From assembly GCA_903906325.1 (NCBI GenBank), contig CAIVJV010000331.1, positions 1 through 21,197 on the forward strand: a stretch of DNA of 21,197 nt, given 5' to 3'. How positions within the stretch are numbered: position 1 is the stretch's first letter; each line of letters opens with the position of its first letter. The stretch is from an uncultured Gemmatimonadota bacterium (GTDB lineage Bacteria; Gemmatimonadota; Gemmatimonadetes; Gemmatimonadales; Gemmatimonadaceae). Positions 5,933-13,234 of this stretch are shown in pieces. The position numbers and the translations under genes were made by a program. The notes beneath the pieces were generated by a model that worked only from the letters and a program-made list of their open reading frames with translations, was not told the origin of the DNA and made no database searches.

Positions 5933-7252
5933 ATGGCTGAATCGATCGGCAACTCCGGCACCGGTATGAAGCTGCACACCAAGATCCTGATCGCGCTGGT
6001 GGTCGGAGCGGTGTCGGGGATCGTCGTGAACACGCAGCTGGGCTCGACCCACGCCGGCGTCACCTGGGTGAACACCTATCTCGCAGGGCCGGTCGGCCAG
6101 GTCTTCCTGCGGATGCTCTTCATGATCGTCATGCCGCTCGTCTTCTCCTCGATCGCGCTCGGCGTGGCGGGGCTCGGGGATCTGCGGAAGGTGGGACGCA
6201 TCGGTGGGAAGGCGATCGGGTATTTCCTCGGGACCACCTTCATCGCCGCGACCTTCGGTCTGGTGATGGTCTCGGCGGTGCAGCCTGGGGCGGCGGTCCC
6301 GGAGTCGGTGAAGGCCGAACTCATGGCGACGTACGCGGAGGATGCCTCATCCAAGATTGAGGCGCAGGCCGCCGGCGAATTCGGAATCAACACCTTCGTG
6401 AACATCGTCACCCGCAATCCGATCAAGTCGGCGGCCGATGGCGACATGCTCGGGGTGATCTTCTTCGGGCTCCTCTTCGGGGCCGCCCTCACGCAGATCC
6501 CGCGGGAGCGCGCCGAGCCGATGCTCAAGGTGCTCGAGGCGATCAATGACGTGGTGATCGTCATCGTCGGGATGGCGATGAAGCTCGCCCCCTATGGCGT
6601 GGCGGGGCTCATCTTCGGGGTCACCTCCCGCTTCGGCTTCGCCCTCCTCAAGCCGCTGGGCGGGTTCGTCTTCGTGGTGCTGGGCGCGCTGCTCCTCCAC
6701 CTGTTCGTCAACCTCTCCCTGATCCTGCGGTTCGTGATCGGGATCAGCCCGCTGACCTACTTCTCGCGCGTCCGTGCGACGCTGGTGACGGCCTTCAGCA
6801 CGAGTTCCAGCTCGGCGACCCTGCCGGCCGCGCTCAAGACCGCGACGGACGGACTCGGGGTCCCGCCGAAGATCGCGGGCTTCGTGCTCCCCATCGGCTC
6901 GACGATGTGCATGAACGGCACGTCGATCTTCGAGGGGATCACCGTGATCTTCCTCTGTCAGGTCTTCGGGATCGACCTCACGCTCGGGGGGATGGTGATG
7001 GTGATCGTGATGTCGGTGATCACAGCGGTCGGTGCCGCCGGGGTGCCGGGCGGCTCGATCCCGCTCCTCGTCGGGATCCTCGCGATGGTCGGGGTCCCCG
7101 GGGAGGGGATCGCCATCGTGCTCGGCGTCGACCGCATCCTCGACATGACGCGCACCGTCGTGAACGTCGCGGGTGATATCTCGGCGACGGCCTTCGTCGC
7201 GAAGTCGGAAGGGGTCTGGGACGCCTCGATGGTGCCGGCGAAGGCGGTCTAG
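5933..7252 (+). CDS. Dicarboxylate/amino-acid:cation symporter (DAACS/SDF family)
   Basis: A 439-residue inner-membrane symporter of the GltP/DctA/GltPh family. Visible landmarks are the serine-rich re-entrant hairpin 1 (FSTSSSSATLP, about residues 288-298), hairpin 2 (AAGVPGGSIPLL, about 368-379) and the helix 8 signature DRILDMTRTVVNVAGD (400-415). D400, D404, R407, T408, N411 and D415 line up with the GltPh substrate and sodium residues D390, D394, R397, T398, N401 and D405. The helix 8 arginine suggests an acidic substrate such as glutamate, aspartate or a C4-dicarboxylate. The usual NMDGT motif is CMNGT (326-330), so the site formed by GltPh N310 and D312 is altered. An alternative start is the ATG at 5966, just before the first helix; neither start has a clear ribosome site. 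It is convergent with the kinase gene. Confidence 0.92.
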   Translation: MAESIGNSGTGMKLHTKILIALVVGAVSGIVVNTQLGSTHAGVTWVNTYLAGPVGQVFLRMLFMIVMPLVFSSIALGVAGLGDLRKVGRIGGKAIGYFLGTTFIAATFGLVMVSAVQPGAAVPESVKAELMATYAEDASSKIEAQAAGEFGINTFVNIVTRNPIKSAADGDMLGVIFFGLLFGAALTQIPRERAEPMLKVLEAINDVVIVIVGMAMKLAPYGVAGLIFGVTSRFGFALLKPLGGFVFVVLGALLLHLFVNLSLILRFVIGISPLTYFSRVRATLVTAFSTSSSSATLPAALKTATDGLGVPPKIAGFVLPIGSTMCMNGTSIFEGITVIFLCQVFGIDLTLGGMVMVIVMSVITAVGAAGVPGGSIPLLVGILAMVGVPGEGIAIVLGVDRILDMTRTVVNVAGDISATAFVAKSEGVWDASMVPAKAV

Positions 7253-7270
7253 CCCTCTCGCCGCGTCGGT

Positions 7271-7287
7271 GACGGCCTTAGGCCGTC
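7271..7287. terminator. Palindromic hairpin between convergent genes
   Basis: Perfect 7-bp arms GACGGCC and GGCCGTC flank TTA. The three loop bases are the stop codon (TAA on the minus strand) of the kinase gene. The hairpin lies 18 bases after the symporter stop, so it could stop transcripts from both directions. No T tract follows on either strand, so factor-independent termination is not assured. Confidence 0.45.
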
Positions 7288-8201
7288 GCCAAGGTCCGCC
7301 GCGCGAGTGTCACCGCGCCACGCGCGGCATCCACCGGCTCGCCGTGCAGATGCGAGCCCGGCACCGCACTCTTGAGGCGGTGCTCCACCAGACGCCGGAG
7401 GAAGCTCCCGCGGCGGAGCATCCCACCGGAGAGCGCGACCGGGACCGAGGCGCGCTCATCGACGAAGAGCTGCCGCGCCAAGGTGCGCACATGCAGCACC
7501 AACTCCTCGGCGGCCATCGTGCAGAGGGAGTTCGCGCGGAGGTCGCCGTCCGCGGCGAGCGTCATCGCCGGCTCGGCGAGCTGCGCGAGGTCGCGCGGCG
7601 TCGCATGGGCCGCCCAGCGGATCAGTCCGTCCACCTCGTCGAGCTGGAGGGCGGTGAGGATCGCTCCCACGAGCCGCGTCTCCGGTTCGCGACCATCGTG
7701 TGAGGCGGTGACGATGCTGAGCACACGTCGCCCCATCCAGGTCCCACTCCCCTCATCCCCACAGTTCGGGCCCCAGCCCCCGCAGCGCACCACCGTCCCG
7801 GTGGGCCCACGGCCGAAGGCCACGGATCCCGTGCCCCCGATGAGGAGGATCCCGGCGCCCTCCCCGAAGGCGTCCTCGAGCGCGATCTCGGCATCGGTCG
7901 TGACGAGCACGTCATCGGCGAGCGACTGCCCCGTGAGCGCCCGAAGGAGGGCCTTCCGTTCGGTCTCCTGACCCGCGCCGGCGACCCCGACGCAGAGGAG
8001 GCGCGGGGTCTCCATCTGGCCCGCCTGCGCGAGGGCATCGCGTACGAGACCGCCGATGACCTCGGCGGAGTGCAGCGACTCCCCGGGACGGAGGGCGGAG
8101 CCTTCTCCCGTGAGGGTGGCGAGGACCTTTCCGCGCCCATCGGCGACCTCCACCGCGGTCTTACTGCCCCCCCCATCGACTCCCACGACCAGATGCGACA
8201 T
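7278..8201 (-). CDS. BadF/BadG-family amino-sugar kinase (GlcNAc/MurNAc kinase-like)
   Basis: A 307-residue ASKHA-fold kinase of the BadF/BadG/BcrA/BcrD ATPase family, like human NAGK and bacterial MurK. The phosphate-1 loop is VGVDGGGSKT (residues 6-15), the likely catalytic aspartate is D103 in TTDAEIALEDA, the phosphate-2 loop is GGTGSVAFGR (122-131), a GDEGSG glycine loop is at 148-153, and a late ALSGGMLRRG adenosine motif follows. It would phosphorylate an imported amino sugar in the cytoplasm. It begins 18 bases after the sodium:solute symporter, on the same strand, and near genes for a NagZ-like fusion and NamZ, which favours GlcNAc and/or MurNAc as substrate. The transporter-kinase pair recalls Tannerella MurT-MurK. 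A G8 run encodes the phosphate-1 glycines. The family call is strong; the sugar is inferred. Confidence 0.88.
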   Translation of the reverse strand: MSHLVVGVDGGGSKTAVEVADGRGKVLATLTGEGSALRPGESLHSAEVIGGLVRDALAQAGQMETPRLLCVGVAGAGQETERKALLRALTGQSLADDVLVTTDAEIALEDAFGEGAGILLIGGTGSVAFGRGPTGTVVRCGGWGPNCGDEGSGTWMGRRVLSIVTASHDGREPETRLVGAILTALQLDEVDGLIRWAAHATPRDLAQLAEPAMTLAADGDLRANSLCTMAAEELVLHVRTLARQLFVDERASVPVALSGGMLRRGSFLRRLVEHRLKSAVPGSHLHGEPVDAARGAVTLARRTLATA

Positions 8202-8219
8202 AGACGGTGCGTCCCCGGT

Positions 8220-9749
8220 TCAGACGGTGCGTGCCGCGGTTGGCGCGGCGTGCGTGACGGAGGACAAGATACCCACGCCGAGGGTGATCGTGGTGCCGAT
8301 CAGCACGTACCAGGGCCAGGCGATCCCCTTGACGGGGGTGAGGAGGTCGTCCAGCGCGGGGACCGCGGCCGCGATGCGTGACGCGAAGACGATCAGCGTC
8401 ATCACGGCGATTCCCGTAGCCATCCCGGTGATGGCATCCCGCTGCGTGGCACGTGGCCATGCCATCGCGAGGAAGAACCCGCCGAGGAGGCCGCCATAGG
8501 TGAAGGAGGCCACCGAGAGCGCGATGACCACCACCGGGGTCCCCTCCGCGTCGTAGAGGAGCGCCCCACCGATCAGGATCAACGCCCAGACGAGGGTGAA
8601 GGTCTTGGAGACACGGAGCAGGGTGGTGGCATCGGCGGCACGCCCGCGGAGTGGGATCCAGAGATCGTGCGTGGTCGCGGCGGCAAGGGCGTTGATCGAC
8701 CCGGAGATGGTGCTCATCGCCGCGGCGAGGATCGCCGCGATCACGACGCCCGTCATCCCTGGCGGCATCTCCTCGACGATGAAGGTCGGGAAGATCTTGT
8801 CCGGGGCGGGGAAGGTCCGTGCCTCGTAGAACGCCCACAAGCCGACGCCGATCAGCAGGAAGAGCCCGAACTGCAGGATGACGCCGATCCCACTCCCGAT
8901 CAGCGCGCGGCGTGCGTCGCGGAGCGAGCTCGAGGCCATCAGGCGCTGGACGATGATCTGATCCGCGCCATGCGACGCCGCGGAGAGGAAGGCGCCACCG
9001 AGGAGTCCCCCGAGCAGCGTGTGTGGCTTTTCGATCGTGAGGGCGGGATCGATCAGGCGGAGCTTGCCCGCCGCCCCCGCCCGATCGAGGATCGCGCCCC
9101 ATCCCCCGTCGACGCCCTGCGCGAGGAGATAGACCGCCCCGAGCCCCCCGAGGAGATAGACGCCCGTCTGGATCACATCGGTCCAGACCACCGCCCGCAT
9201 CCCTCCATGGTAGGTGTAGAGGAGCGTCGTCCCGCCGAGCGCGAGGATCGAGACCGGGGTCAGGTATTCCGCCGGGACGATCGGCCCGAGGATCAGCGCG
9301 ATCGGGATCGCCGTCGCGAAGACGCGCACCGAATCCCCGAAGGCGCGCGTGAACATGAAGGTCACCGAGGCGAACCGTCGCGTCGCGGTCCCGAAGCGCC
9401 GCTCCAGCAGCGCATAGGCCGTCACCAACTCCCCATCCATGTATCTCGGGAGCAACGTGTAGGCGATCACGATGCGGCCGAGCAGATACCCCGTCGCCAC
9501 CTGCAGGAAGGTGAAGTCGCCGAGGTACGCGAGCCCGGGGATCGAGATGAAGGTCAGCGCACTCGTCTCGGTGGCGACGATCGAGAAGAGCACGGCCCAC
9601 CAGGGGATCGTGCCCCCAGCGACGAAGTAGTCCTTGGCATCCTTCTGCCCCCGGCCCAGCCAGATGCCGAGCGCGGTGGTCCCCGCGAGGTAGGCGACGA
9701 GGATCCCCCAGTCGAGGGGGGTGAAGGCGGAGTCAGTGACAGGGGGCAC
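8220..9749 (-). CDS. Sodium:solute symporter (SSS family)
   Basis: A 509-residue transporter with about 13 hydrophobic helices, the usual SSS size. Family landmarks are the N-terminal helix with LAGTTALGIWLGRGQKDAKD, then ATETSALTFISIPG (59-72), RYMDGELVTAYALLERRFG, and ISGSINALAAATTHDL (about residues 345-360), where SSS proteins form the sodium site. The start is GTG at 9747-9749: AGAGGA lies 6 bases upstream, while the nearby ATG (9754-9756) is in another frame and reaches a stop after 7 codons. It is directly followed by the kinase gene. With wall-degrading enzymes nearby, it is likely to import an amino sugar such as MurNAc or GlcNAc, as Tannerella MurT does. The substrate is inferred from context only. 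Confidence 0.9.
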   Translation of the reverse strand: MPPVTDSAFTPLDWGILVAYLAGTTALGIWLGRGQKDAKDYFVAGGTIPWWAVLFSIVATETSALTFISIPGLAYLGDFTFLQVATGYLLGRIVIAYTLLPRYMDGELVTAYALLERRFGTATRRFASVTFMFTRAFGDSVRVFATAIPIALILGPIVPAEYLTPVSILALGGTTLLYTYHGGMRAVVWTDVIQTGVYLLGGLGAVYLLAQGVDGGWGAILDRAGAAGKLRLIDPALTIEKPHTLLGGLLGGAFLSAASHGADQIIVQRLMASSSLRDARRALIGSGIGVILQFGLFLLIGVGLWAFYEARTFPAPDKIFPTFIVEEMPPGMTGVVIAAILAAAMSTISGSINALAAATTHDLWIPLRGRAADATTLLRVSKTFTLVWALILIGGALLYDAEGTPVVVIALSVASFTYGGLLGGFFLAMAWPRATQRDAITGMATGIAVMTLIVFASRIAAAVPALDDLLTPVKGIAWPWYVLIGTTITLGVGILSSVTHAAPTAARTV

Positions 9750-9771
9750 GGGTCATCCTCTGGAAATCACG

Positions 9772-9803
9772 AGGCCCGTGCCCCCACCGGGAGACACGGG
9801 CCT
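9772..9803. repeat. Inverted repeat upstream of the symporter gene
   Basis: Perfect 9-bp arms AGGCCCGTG (9772-9780) and CACGGGCCT (9795-9803) are separated by 14 bases. On the minus strand it lies after the erpA stop and 23 bases before the symporter GTG. It could end erpA transcription, act as an attenuator or operator for the symporter-kinase pair, or both. No T tract follows the stem. Confidence 0.5.
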
Positions 9804-9820
9804 TCGACGATCGACACGGC

Positions 9821-9856
9821 CCACCTGCGGATCCCGCGGGGCCGGTGCGCAGGTGG
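9821..9856. repeat. Inverted repeat directly after erpA
   Basis: Perfect 9-bp arms CCACCTGCG (9821-9829) and CGCAGGTGG (9848-9856) enclose 18 GC-rich bases that include the palindrome CCCGCGGG. The repeat begins 4 bases beyond the erpA stop, reading along the minus strand. It is probably a stabilising 3' hairpin or terminator; there is no T tract. Confidence 0.5.
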
Positions 9857-9859
9857 TCC

Positions 9860-10216
9860 TTACGCCGAGAAGCTGCTGCCGCAGCCGCAGCCGCCGGTGG
9901 CGTTCGGGTTCTTGAAGGTGAACCCGGAGCCCTGCATCGAGGTCACGTAGTCGATGATCACGCCGTTCAGATACTGCATGGAGAACGGATCGACGAAGAC
10001 GTTGAAGCCGGTCTGCGCGAGGATCGTGTCATCATCGGCCGGCTTGTCCTCGATCAGGAGGCTGTACTTGAAGCCCGAGCATCCACCCGGCTGCACGCTC
10101 ACGCGGAGCCCGCCGACCTCGGGGGTGACGTTCTCGGCGCTCATGAACTTCTGCACCTCGGTCGCAGCGGCCGGGGTGATGGTGACCATGACTTCGGGGG
10201 CGTTCATCGTGCTCAT
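9860..10216 (-). CDS. erpA: A-type iron-sulfur carrier (IscA/ErpA/HesB family)
   Basis: A 118-residue A-type carrier that passes Fe-S clusters to client apoproteins. The three family cysteines are present: C46 in QPGGCSGFKY, and C110 and C112 in the C-terminal GGCGCGSSFSA. Length and spacing are normal. ATG 10216 is chosen because GGAGGA (GCGGAGGAACGCG before the ATG) gives a well-spaced ribosome site; the frame remains open to 10276, but that extension is low-complexity and lacks support. The gene has its own likely promoter (10276-10304) and is flanked by hairpins, so it appears to be an independent unit between the hydrolase fusion and the symporter. ErpA, IscA and SufA cannot be separated confidently from sequence alone. 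Confidence 0.9.
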   Translation of the reverse strand: MSTMNAPEVMVTITPAAATEVQKFMSAENVTPEVGGLRVSVQPGGCSGFKYSLLIEDKPADDDTILAQTGFNVFVDPFSMQYLNGVIIDYVTSMQGSGFTFKNPNATGGCGCGSSFSA

Positions 10217-10241
10217 CGCGTTCCTCCGCGACCAAAGGTGG

Positions 10242-10257
10242 GGCCACGACGGTGGCC
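10242..10257 (-). other. Small hairpin in the erpA leader
   Basis: GGCCAC and GTGGCC pair around a 4-base loop within the predicted leader of erpA, between the candidate promoter and the ribosome site. It may affect mRNA stability or translation. It matches no riboswitch I recognise. Confidence 0.3.
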
Positions 10258-10275
10258 AAGACTGCGTACCCCCCA

Positions 10276-10304
10276 AATATGCGGGTGGTCCCTGGGGCGA
10301 ACAA
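10276..10304 (-). promoter_or_regulatory. Candidate sigma-70-type promoter of erpA
   Basis: Read on the minus strand: TTGTTC (10304-10299), a 17-base spacer, then CATATT (10281-10276). This is a plausible -35/-10 pair in an otherwise very GC-rich region. It lies just beyond the stop of the hydrolase fusion and would give a leader of about 50 bases before the erpA ATG. The match is partial (3 of 6 and 4 of 6 consensus bases). Confidence 0.45.
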
Positions 10305-10309
10305 GATTG

Positions 10310-13234
10310 TCAGGGGCTACTGACACTGCGCGTCGGGCCGCTCCCGAGGGTGAGGGCCAGGTCGGCGACGGTGGTCCGGACCGGCCCGATCCGGGAGTTC
10401 TCCCGCGTGGGGTTCACCCGATTGGTCAGGAGGATCACGAACCGGTCGTTCACGGGGTCGATCCAGATGGAGGTCCCGGTGAACCCGGTGTGTCCGAAGG
10501 CGGGACGCTTCATGAGGCGCCCGGCGGAGTTCCCCCCGGTCGGGGTCTCCCACCCGAGCGCCCGGTTCGAGAACTCGGCGTACTGGACCCGGGTGAAGGC
10601 CGCGATGGTCTCCGGTCGGACGATGCGGACGCCGTCGAGCTGGCCGCCGTTCAGGTACATCTGGGCGAAGCGGGTGAGATCCGCCGCCGACGAGAAGAGC
10701 CCGGCGTGGCCGGAGACACCACCCAGGAGATAGGCGTTCTCATCGTGGACCTCGCCGCGCACGAGCCGCCCCCGCCAGGGATCGCGTTCGGTGGGGGCGA
10801 TCCGTCCGAGGAGGGCGGCGGGTGGGGTGAAGCGCGTGTCCCGCATCTGGAGTGGCCCGAAGACGTGCGTCGCGAGATACGCGTCGAGTCGCTCCCCGCT
10901 CACGCGCTCCACGATGAGCCCGAGAAGGATGGCGCCAAGGTCGGAGTAGACCATCCGGGCTCCCGGGGTGGTGTCGAGCGGGGCGGCGAGGACGATCGCG
11001 CGCGCCGAATCGGCGGAGCTCGTGCGCTTCCAGAGCTGGATGAACGGCGCGAGTCCTGACGAGTGGGTGAGGAGATGGCGCACCGTCACGCGCTCCTTGA
11101 ATCGACCCTGCCACTCGGGGAGATACCGCTGCACCGGGGCGTCGAGCACGATTCGCCCCTGTTCCGTGAGCTGCATCACCGCGGAGGTGAGTCCCACCAC
11201 CTTGGTGAGGGAGGCGAGATCCCAGATCGTCTCGACGGAGGCGGCCGGGGCATCGGCGGCCCAATCGATCCGCCCCGCGCTCACCTGTGCGAGGATCTGG
11301 GTGCGTGTGCCGATCACCGCGACGGCCCCCGGCGTCACGGAGTCACGGACGGCCCGGTCGAGCACGCGTCGCACGGAGTCGGCGAGCGAGAGCGCGGGGC
11401 CGGGCGCAGGGGCCACGGGCGCCGTCACGATCCCGTCGCCGACGCGGAAGATCCCCGGGAGCGAGATCGGGGCCCGACCACGGAAGGGGAGTCGACCGGT
11501 GAGGGCCTGGACCGCGGCGCGCTCCATCCCGTCCCCACGGCCGAACGCCGCCACGTAGTGGTGCACGGCGGGGAATTCCCGGATCACATACGGGTTGGAG
11601 AAGGCGACGACGACCGTCGGCTGCACCCGCGCGATGGAATCGATCCACCGGGCCGTCTGCTGCCCGACCGCGAAGCGTCCCTCGCCCTCGATCGTGCGGA
11701 TGAAGGTCGCGAGCACCACGCGCTCGCCGGGGCGGACGAGGGAGTCCAGGCGCGCACGGGCGGTGGTGGGATTGATGCGGATGATGCGGCTCTCGGGGAG
11801 CGCGGCGCGCAACTCCGCCGCGAAGGTGCGCCCCGCGACGATGTCGTTCTCCCCGCTGAACGTCAGGATCGCCGTCCGTCCGGTGCGCGCGAGCGGCAGG
11901 AGCGCCGCGTCGTTGCGCAGGAGGGTGACCGCGTCATCGGCGATCCGCTGGGCCGTCCGTCGATTCGCCGCCGATCCGACGACCGACCGGAGCGAATCGA
12001 GATCGACGATCGGTCGCTGGATCGCGCCGGTGCGGAGCTTGAATTCGAGGATCCGCCGCACCGAGGCATCGATCCGTGCGGCGGGGATCTCCCCGCGCTC
12101 GATCGCCGCCGCGATGGCGTTGATCGTGGCGTTCACGTCGGCGGGCATGAGGAGGATGTCGGCCCCGGCCTTGACCGCCTTGAGGACGCTCTCCTCGAGC
12201 CCATACCCGGCGCCGATCCCGCGCATGTCCATCGCGTCGGTGACGGCGAGGCCGCGGAACCCGAGGGTGTCGCGGAGGAGGGACTGGAAGATCGCGGGTA
12301 CCAGGGTGGCGGGGGTCGAATCCTTCGACACGGCGGGGAGCGCGATATGCGCGCTCATGACCGCCGAGACGTTCGCGGCGAAGGCGGCGCGGAAGGGACG
12401 GAGCTCCACGCTGTCGAGTCGGGCGCGGGTCGCCCCGACGATCGGGAGCGCGAGATGCGAATCGGTGTCGGTGTCCCCGTGCCCTGGGAAGTGCTTCACC
12501 GTCGCCATCACCGCGGCGGACTGCACCCCCTCGATGAAGGCGGCGCTCATCGCCCCCACCTGGTCCGGGTCCTCGCCGAAGGAGCGGACGTTGATCACCG
12601 GGTTCGCCGGATTGTTGTTGACGTCCACCGTGGGGGCGAAGGCGAGATGGATCCCGATCGCCCGCGACTCCTCCCCGACGATCCGCCCCGCCTCGCGTGC
12701 CCACCCGACGTTCCCCGTGGCGCCGATCGCCATGTTGCTCGGGAGTACCGTCGCGTCGCCCCCCCGCAGGAGTCCGGGGGCGAAGACGCCCCCCTCCAGC
12801 CGACCGAGCCCGGGCTCCACATCCGACCCGACGAGGAGCGGGAGGGACGCCCGGCGCTGGAGCGCGTTCACCTTGGCCGCGACCTCGATCGGGGACCCCA
12901 GCGACATGATCACCCCGCCGACCTGGTCGACCGCCACGCGCTCGGCGGCGTCGGCGAAGGTCTGATCGCTCGTGCTGGTGTAGTCCCCGAGCACCCAGAT
13001 CATGATCATCTGGGCTATCTTCTCGCGCAGCGGCATCGCCTGGACCGTGGTCTCGATCCAGCGGCGCGCCTCGCTCGGGAGCGGCGCCGAGAGCGAGGGC
13101 GCGAGACCGCGGATGCCGGCAGGGATCGGGTGGGGCGATGGGGCGCCTCCGGTGCTCGAGATGGCGGGAGCACAGCTGAGCGCAAGTATGACGCCGGCGA
13201 GGCCGGCCCAACGGAGGGAGGTCGGGTGCATCAT
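10310..13234 (-). CDS. Lipoprotein fusion: GH3 beta-N-acetylhexosaminidase (NagZ-like) plus beta-lactamase-fold serine hydrolase
   Basis: About 974 residues. The signal peptide ends at a lipobox-like ALSC (C21). The GH3 catalytic domain (about 50-400) has KHFPGHGDTDTDSH (247-260), whose Asp/His pair is the NagZ acid-base loop, and the probable nucleophile D333 in VTDAMDM. A GH3 C-terminal alpha/beta domain follows (about 420-590). The last third (about 615-965) is a class C beta-lactamase/penicillin-binding-type hydrolase: S675 and K678 in SLTK, Y763 in YSD, and HTG at 915-917. NagZ removes terminal GlcNAc from muropeptides. In B. subtilis the partner AmiE, a serine hydrolase of this superfamily, removes the stem peptide, so this may be NagZ and an AmiE-like activity in one chain. 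The start is ATG 13234 or 13231; both keep the signal peptide and lack a good ribosome site. It overlaps the start of the divergent namZ gene. Confidence 0.9.
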   Translation of the reverse strand: MMHPTSLRWAGLAGVILALSCAPAISSTGGAPSPHPIPAGIRGLAPSLSAPLPSEARRWIETTVQAMPLREKIAQMIMIWVLGDYTSTSDQTFADAAERVAVDQVGGVIMSLGSPIEVAAKVNALQRRASLPLLVGSDVEPGLGRLEGGVFAPGLLRGGDATVLPSNMAIGATGNVGWAREAGRIVGEESRAIGIHLAFAPTVDVNNNPANPVINVRSFGEDPDQVGAMSAAFIEGVQSAAVMATVKHFPGHGDTDTDSHLALPIVGATRARLDSVELRPFRAAFAANVSAVMSAHIALPAVSKDSTPATLVPAIFQSLLRDTLGFRGLAVTDAMDMRGIGAGYGLEESVLKAVKAGADILLMPADVNATINAIAAAIERGEIPAARIDASVRRILEFKLRTGAIQRPIVDLDSLRSVVGSAANRRTAQRIADDAVTLLRNDAALLPLARTGRTAILTFSGENDIVAGRTFAAELRAALPESRIIRINPTTARARLDSLVRPGERVVLATFIRTIEGEGRFAVGQQTARWIDSIARVQPTVVVAFSNPYVIREFPAVHHYVAAFGRGDGMERAAVQALTGRLPFRGRAPISLPGIFRVGDGIVTAPVAPAPGPALSLADSVRRVLDRAVRDSVTPGAVAVIGTRTQILAQVSAGRIDWAADAPAASVETIWDLASLTKVVGLTSAVMQLTEQGRIVLDAPVQRYLPEWQGRFKERVTVRHLLTHSSGLAPFIQLWKRTSSADSARAIVLAAPLDTTPGARMVYSDLGAILLGLIVERVSGERLDAYLATHVFGPLQMRDTRFTPPAALLGRIAPTERDPWRGRLVRGEVHDENAYLLGGVSGHAGLFSSAADLTRFAQMYLNGGQLDGVRIVRPETIAAFTRVQYAEFSNRALGWETPTGGNSAGRLMKRPAFGHTGFTGTSIWIDPVNDRFVILLTNRVNPTRENSRIGPVRTTVADLALTLGSGPTRSVSSP
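13213..13221 (+). promoter_or_regulatory. Ribosome site that sets the namZ start
   Basis: GGAGGGAGG lies 4-8 bases before GTG 13226 and is by far the best Shine-Dalgarno match near the 5' end of namZ. It supports the GTG over the later in-frame ATG at 13268. It also lies within the first codons of the opposite-strand hydrolase gene. Confidence 0.6.

Noticed and set aside
9754..9756. ATG just before the symporter GTG on the minus strand
   Set aside because: It is out of frame with the symporter and reaches a stop after seven codons; the GTG has the in-frame ribosome site.
8667..9950. Plus-strand frame opposite the symporter
   Set aside because: Its Arg/Asp/Glu-rich shadow composition has no motif, and the minus-strand symporter is a full family match.
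10217..10276. Upstream start for the Fe-S carrier
   Set aside because: The added 20 residues are not family-like and would begin within the candidate promoter, while ATG 10216 has a good ribosome site.
11063..13225. Long plus-strand extension in front of namZ
   Set aside because: It lies opposite the well-supported fusion hydrolase, has shadow-type composition, and ends where a lipoprotein signal with a good ribosome site begins.
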